Shown here: positions 4,394 through 5,436 of the stretch, piece after piece
Layout: each line of letters opens with the position of its first letter
How positions within the stretch are numbered: position 1 is the stretch's first letter
Source: CAYPEL01 sp964409635
GTDB taxonomy: Bacteria > Pseudomonadota > Gammaproteobacteria > DSM-19610
Direction of reading: 5' to 3'
Length of the DNA: 5,436 nt
Assembly (NCBI GenBank): GCA_964409635.1
Contig: CAYPEL010000171.1
Coordinates: forward strand, 1 to 5,436
The notes under the pieces: generated by a model
Databases searched by the model: none
What the model was told of the DNA's origin: nothing
What the model saw: the letters and a program-made list of their open reading frames with translations, nothing else
Made by a program: the position numbers and the translations under genes

Positions 4394-5092
4394 CTATTTA
4401 GTGGTGTGTTTTGGTTTAGGTTTGTTGGCGACATTATCCCGTAGGTAGATTGGCTGAGCCTGCTCCGCTGTTACTGTCCGCTTTGCTTTAACCATCGCAA
4501 CCGCTAATCGGGCAACATTTTCAGCCTGCGGGTATTCGTCAGGATAAAGACTATCGACAATACTTCCGCAACGAATTTGTAAACTTTCTTTATGCACTCC
4601 CCAGCCACTACCGGTGCCTGTCCAGTTACCTGAATCAGGGGTAGAAACCAGATCCGGAGAGACGACTGCTTCGCTTCCCAGCAATTCAACTAGTCCGTTT
4701 TCGCCATGCTGATAAATACCCCAGTAGACTTCCTGCATACGCGCATCGAGTGCAGCGAGCATATGAGAAGTCTTATATTTCCGGGCACAGCCATGTGCCA
4801 GGGCAGCCAGGGTGGAGACCGGGGCGACGGGTAAATCTGCACTGAAGGCGATGCCTTGCACAATACCGGTGGCGATACGTAAACCGGTGAATGATCCAGG
4901 GCCCCGGCCAAATGCGATAGCATCTAGTTGGCTTACCTTGAGTCCGGCTGTGGCTAACAGCCTATCAATCATAGGCAGAATAATTTTTGCGTGTTCGCGA
5001 GGGGCGATACGCAATTCCTGTTCGACGCTATCATCTATAAGCAAGGCAGCGGAGCAGGCATCTGTTGCAGTTTCAATGGCGAGTATTTTCAT
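4394..5092 (-). CDS. tsaB: tRNA N6-threonylcarbamoyladenosine biosynthesis protein TsaB
   Basis: TsaB is the ASKHA-fold partner of TsaD; together with TsaE they transfer the threonylcarbamoyl group made by TsaC/TsaB's pathway to A37 of ANN-decoding tRNAs in the cytosol. The sequence shows the family marks: MKILAIETATDACSAAL (1-17), REHAKIILPMID (32-43), GRGPGSFTGLRIATGIVQGIAF (62-83), ALDARMQEVYWG (114-125) and the C-terminal PIYLRDNVA (214-222). The length, 232 residues, is normal for gammaproteobacteria. As in TsaB generally it lacks the metal-binding histidines of TsaD. ATG at 5092 gives the standard N-terminus; there is no strong SD in the ten bases before it. It lies 44 bases after a YoaA/DinG-type helicase, as in E. 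coli where yoaA and tsaB (yeaZ) adjoin. Expected to be essential or nearly so. Confidence 0.97.
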   Translation of the reverse strand: MKILAIETATDACSAALLIDDSVEQELRIAPREHAKIILPMIDRLLATAGLKVSQLDAIAFGRGPGSFTGLRIATGIVQGIAFSADLPVAPVSTLAALAHGCARKYKTSHMLAALDARMQEVYWGIYQHGENGLVELLGSEAVVSPDLVSTPDSGNWTGTGSGWGVHKESLQIRCGSIVDSLYPDEYPQAENVARLAVAMVKAKRTVTAEQAQPIYLRDNVANKPKPKHTTK

Positions 5093-5136
5093 TATCAGTT
5101 GTCAACAGAAGTTTGAGACTTTACCACCACCTCTCC

Positions 5137-5436
5137 CTATATAACTCTATTGGCTTTTCTCTGCTGTTCCTCGTCTACATGCTGATTTGAGAAAAACCGT
5201 TGCACATCCTGCAACTGCTGTGTTGTTGACATATCCGGCAAACTGTTCAGGAAAACTTTTCCATAGCTTTTGGTAAGCAGACGTGGGTCACAGAGTACCA
5301 GTACGCCACGGTCGTGCACATCACGGATCAGGCGTCCGACGCCTTGTTTGAGGGTAATAACGGCGTGGGGTAATTGTTCATCGACAAAGGGATTACCCCC
5401 CTGTTTGCGCAACGCATCGATGCGGGCCTGCAGGAC
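5137..5436 (-). CDS. yoaA: YoaA/DinG-family ATP-dependent helicase, C-terminal 99 residues
   Basis: The frame is open to the right edge and supplies the end of an XPD-like superfamily 2 helicase with the order helicase motif VI (QGVGRLIRDVHDRG, nucleotides about 5304-5346), then VLVLCDPRLLTKSYGKVFLNSLP and a short tail. The arginines in motif VI take part in ATP hydrolysis. This C-terminal pattern, with RLIR, DxRL, YG and FLxSLP, is that of YoaA/DinG, DNA helicases of damage tolerance; YoaA works with the chi subunit of DNA polymerase III in E. coli. The iron-sulfur cysteines that distinguish the family are outside the window. YoaA is preferred over DinG because of the tsaB neighbour. The tail of about 20 polar residues (HVDEEQQRKANRVI) looks non-conserved. 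Confidence 0.9.
   Translation of the reverse strand, partial: VLQARIDALRKQGGNPFVDEQLPHAVITLKQGVGRLIRDVHDRGVLVLCDPRLLTKSYGKVFLNSLPDMSTTQQLQDVQRFFSNQHVDEEQQRKANRVI

Noticed and set aside
5093..5136. TTGACA on the minus strand just before tsaB, a perfect -35 box
   Set aside because: It ends eight bases before the ATG, so any transcript from it would start inside tsaB. The gap shows no other promoter or terminator.
4690..5144. Open frames in other phases and on the plus strand across tsaB
   Set aside because: TsaB is unmistakable here, and the alternatives are its shadows.

Overview
The window reads as a chromosomal stretch of a gammaproteobacterium. The main support is the order yoaA/dinG-type helicase followed by tsaB, which is the same neighbour pair as in E. 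coli and relatives. Protein signatures, Shine-Dalgarno (SD) sequences and moderate base composition agree with this. Genus cannot be read from the sequence. Lipoprotein, signal-peptide and signal-anchor sequences show that much of the window serves the cell envelope. Every gene I accept lies on the minus strand, so transcription runs from the right edge to the left edge.

Right block (about 4128-5436): the C-terminal end of a YoaA/DinG-family helicase enters from the right edge. It is followed by a complete tsaB (tRNA t6A biosynthesis) and, two bases after the tsaB stop, a small 87-residue protein of unknown function. These form a probable housekeeping operon. The 176-base gap to the next gene holds what looks like a broken left end of an IS3-family insertion sequence (about 4050-4130), including an eight-codon stump of its first open reading frame on the plus strand, and a possible promoter for the left block.

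Left block (196-3951): six genes in one direction with short gaps. They encode a zinc-binding GFA/CENP-V-like protein, an exported metallo-beta-lactamase-fold hydrolase with all zinc ligands, a CAP/SCP-domain lipoprotein, a membrane-anchored DUF302 protein, a single-pass membrane protein of unknown family and an exported DUF302 protein. The last three are separated by only 26-28 bases and look like a unit: two divergent DUF302 paralogues around an anchored protein, each carrying a pair of cysteines predicted to be outside the cytoplasm. No function is known to me for this combination. It is the most interesting part of the window.

Left edge (1-195): after the last DUF302 gene comes an inverted pair of GTAG-headed REP-like palindromes (96-155) that may also end transcription. 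Then there is a 9-base direct repeat and the first 12 codons of a minus-strand ParA/MinD-type P-loop ATPase that runs out of the window. No tRNA, rRNA, CRISPR array or complete mobile element was seen.
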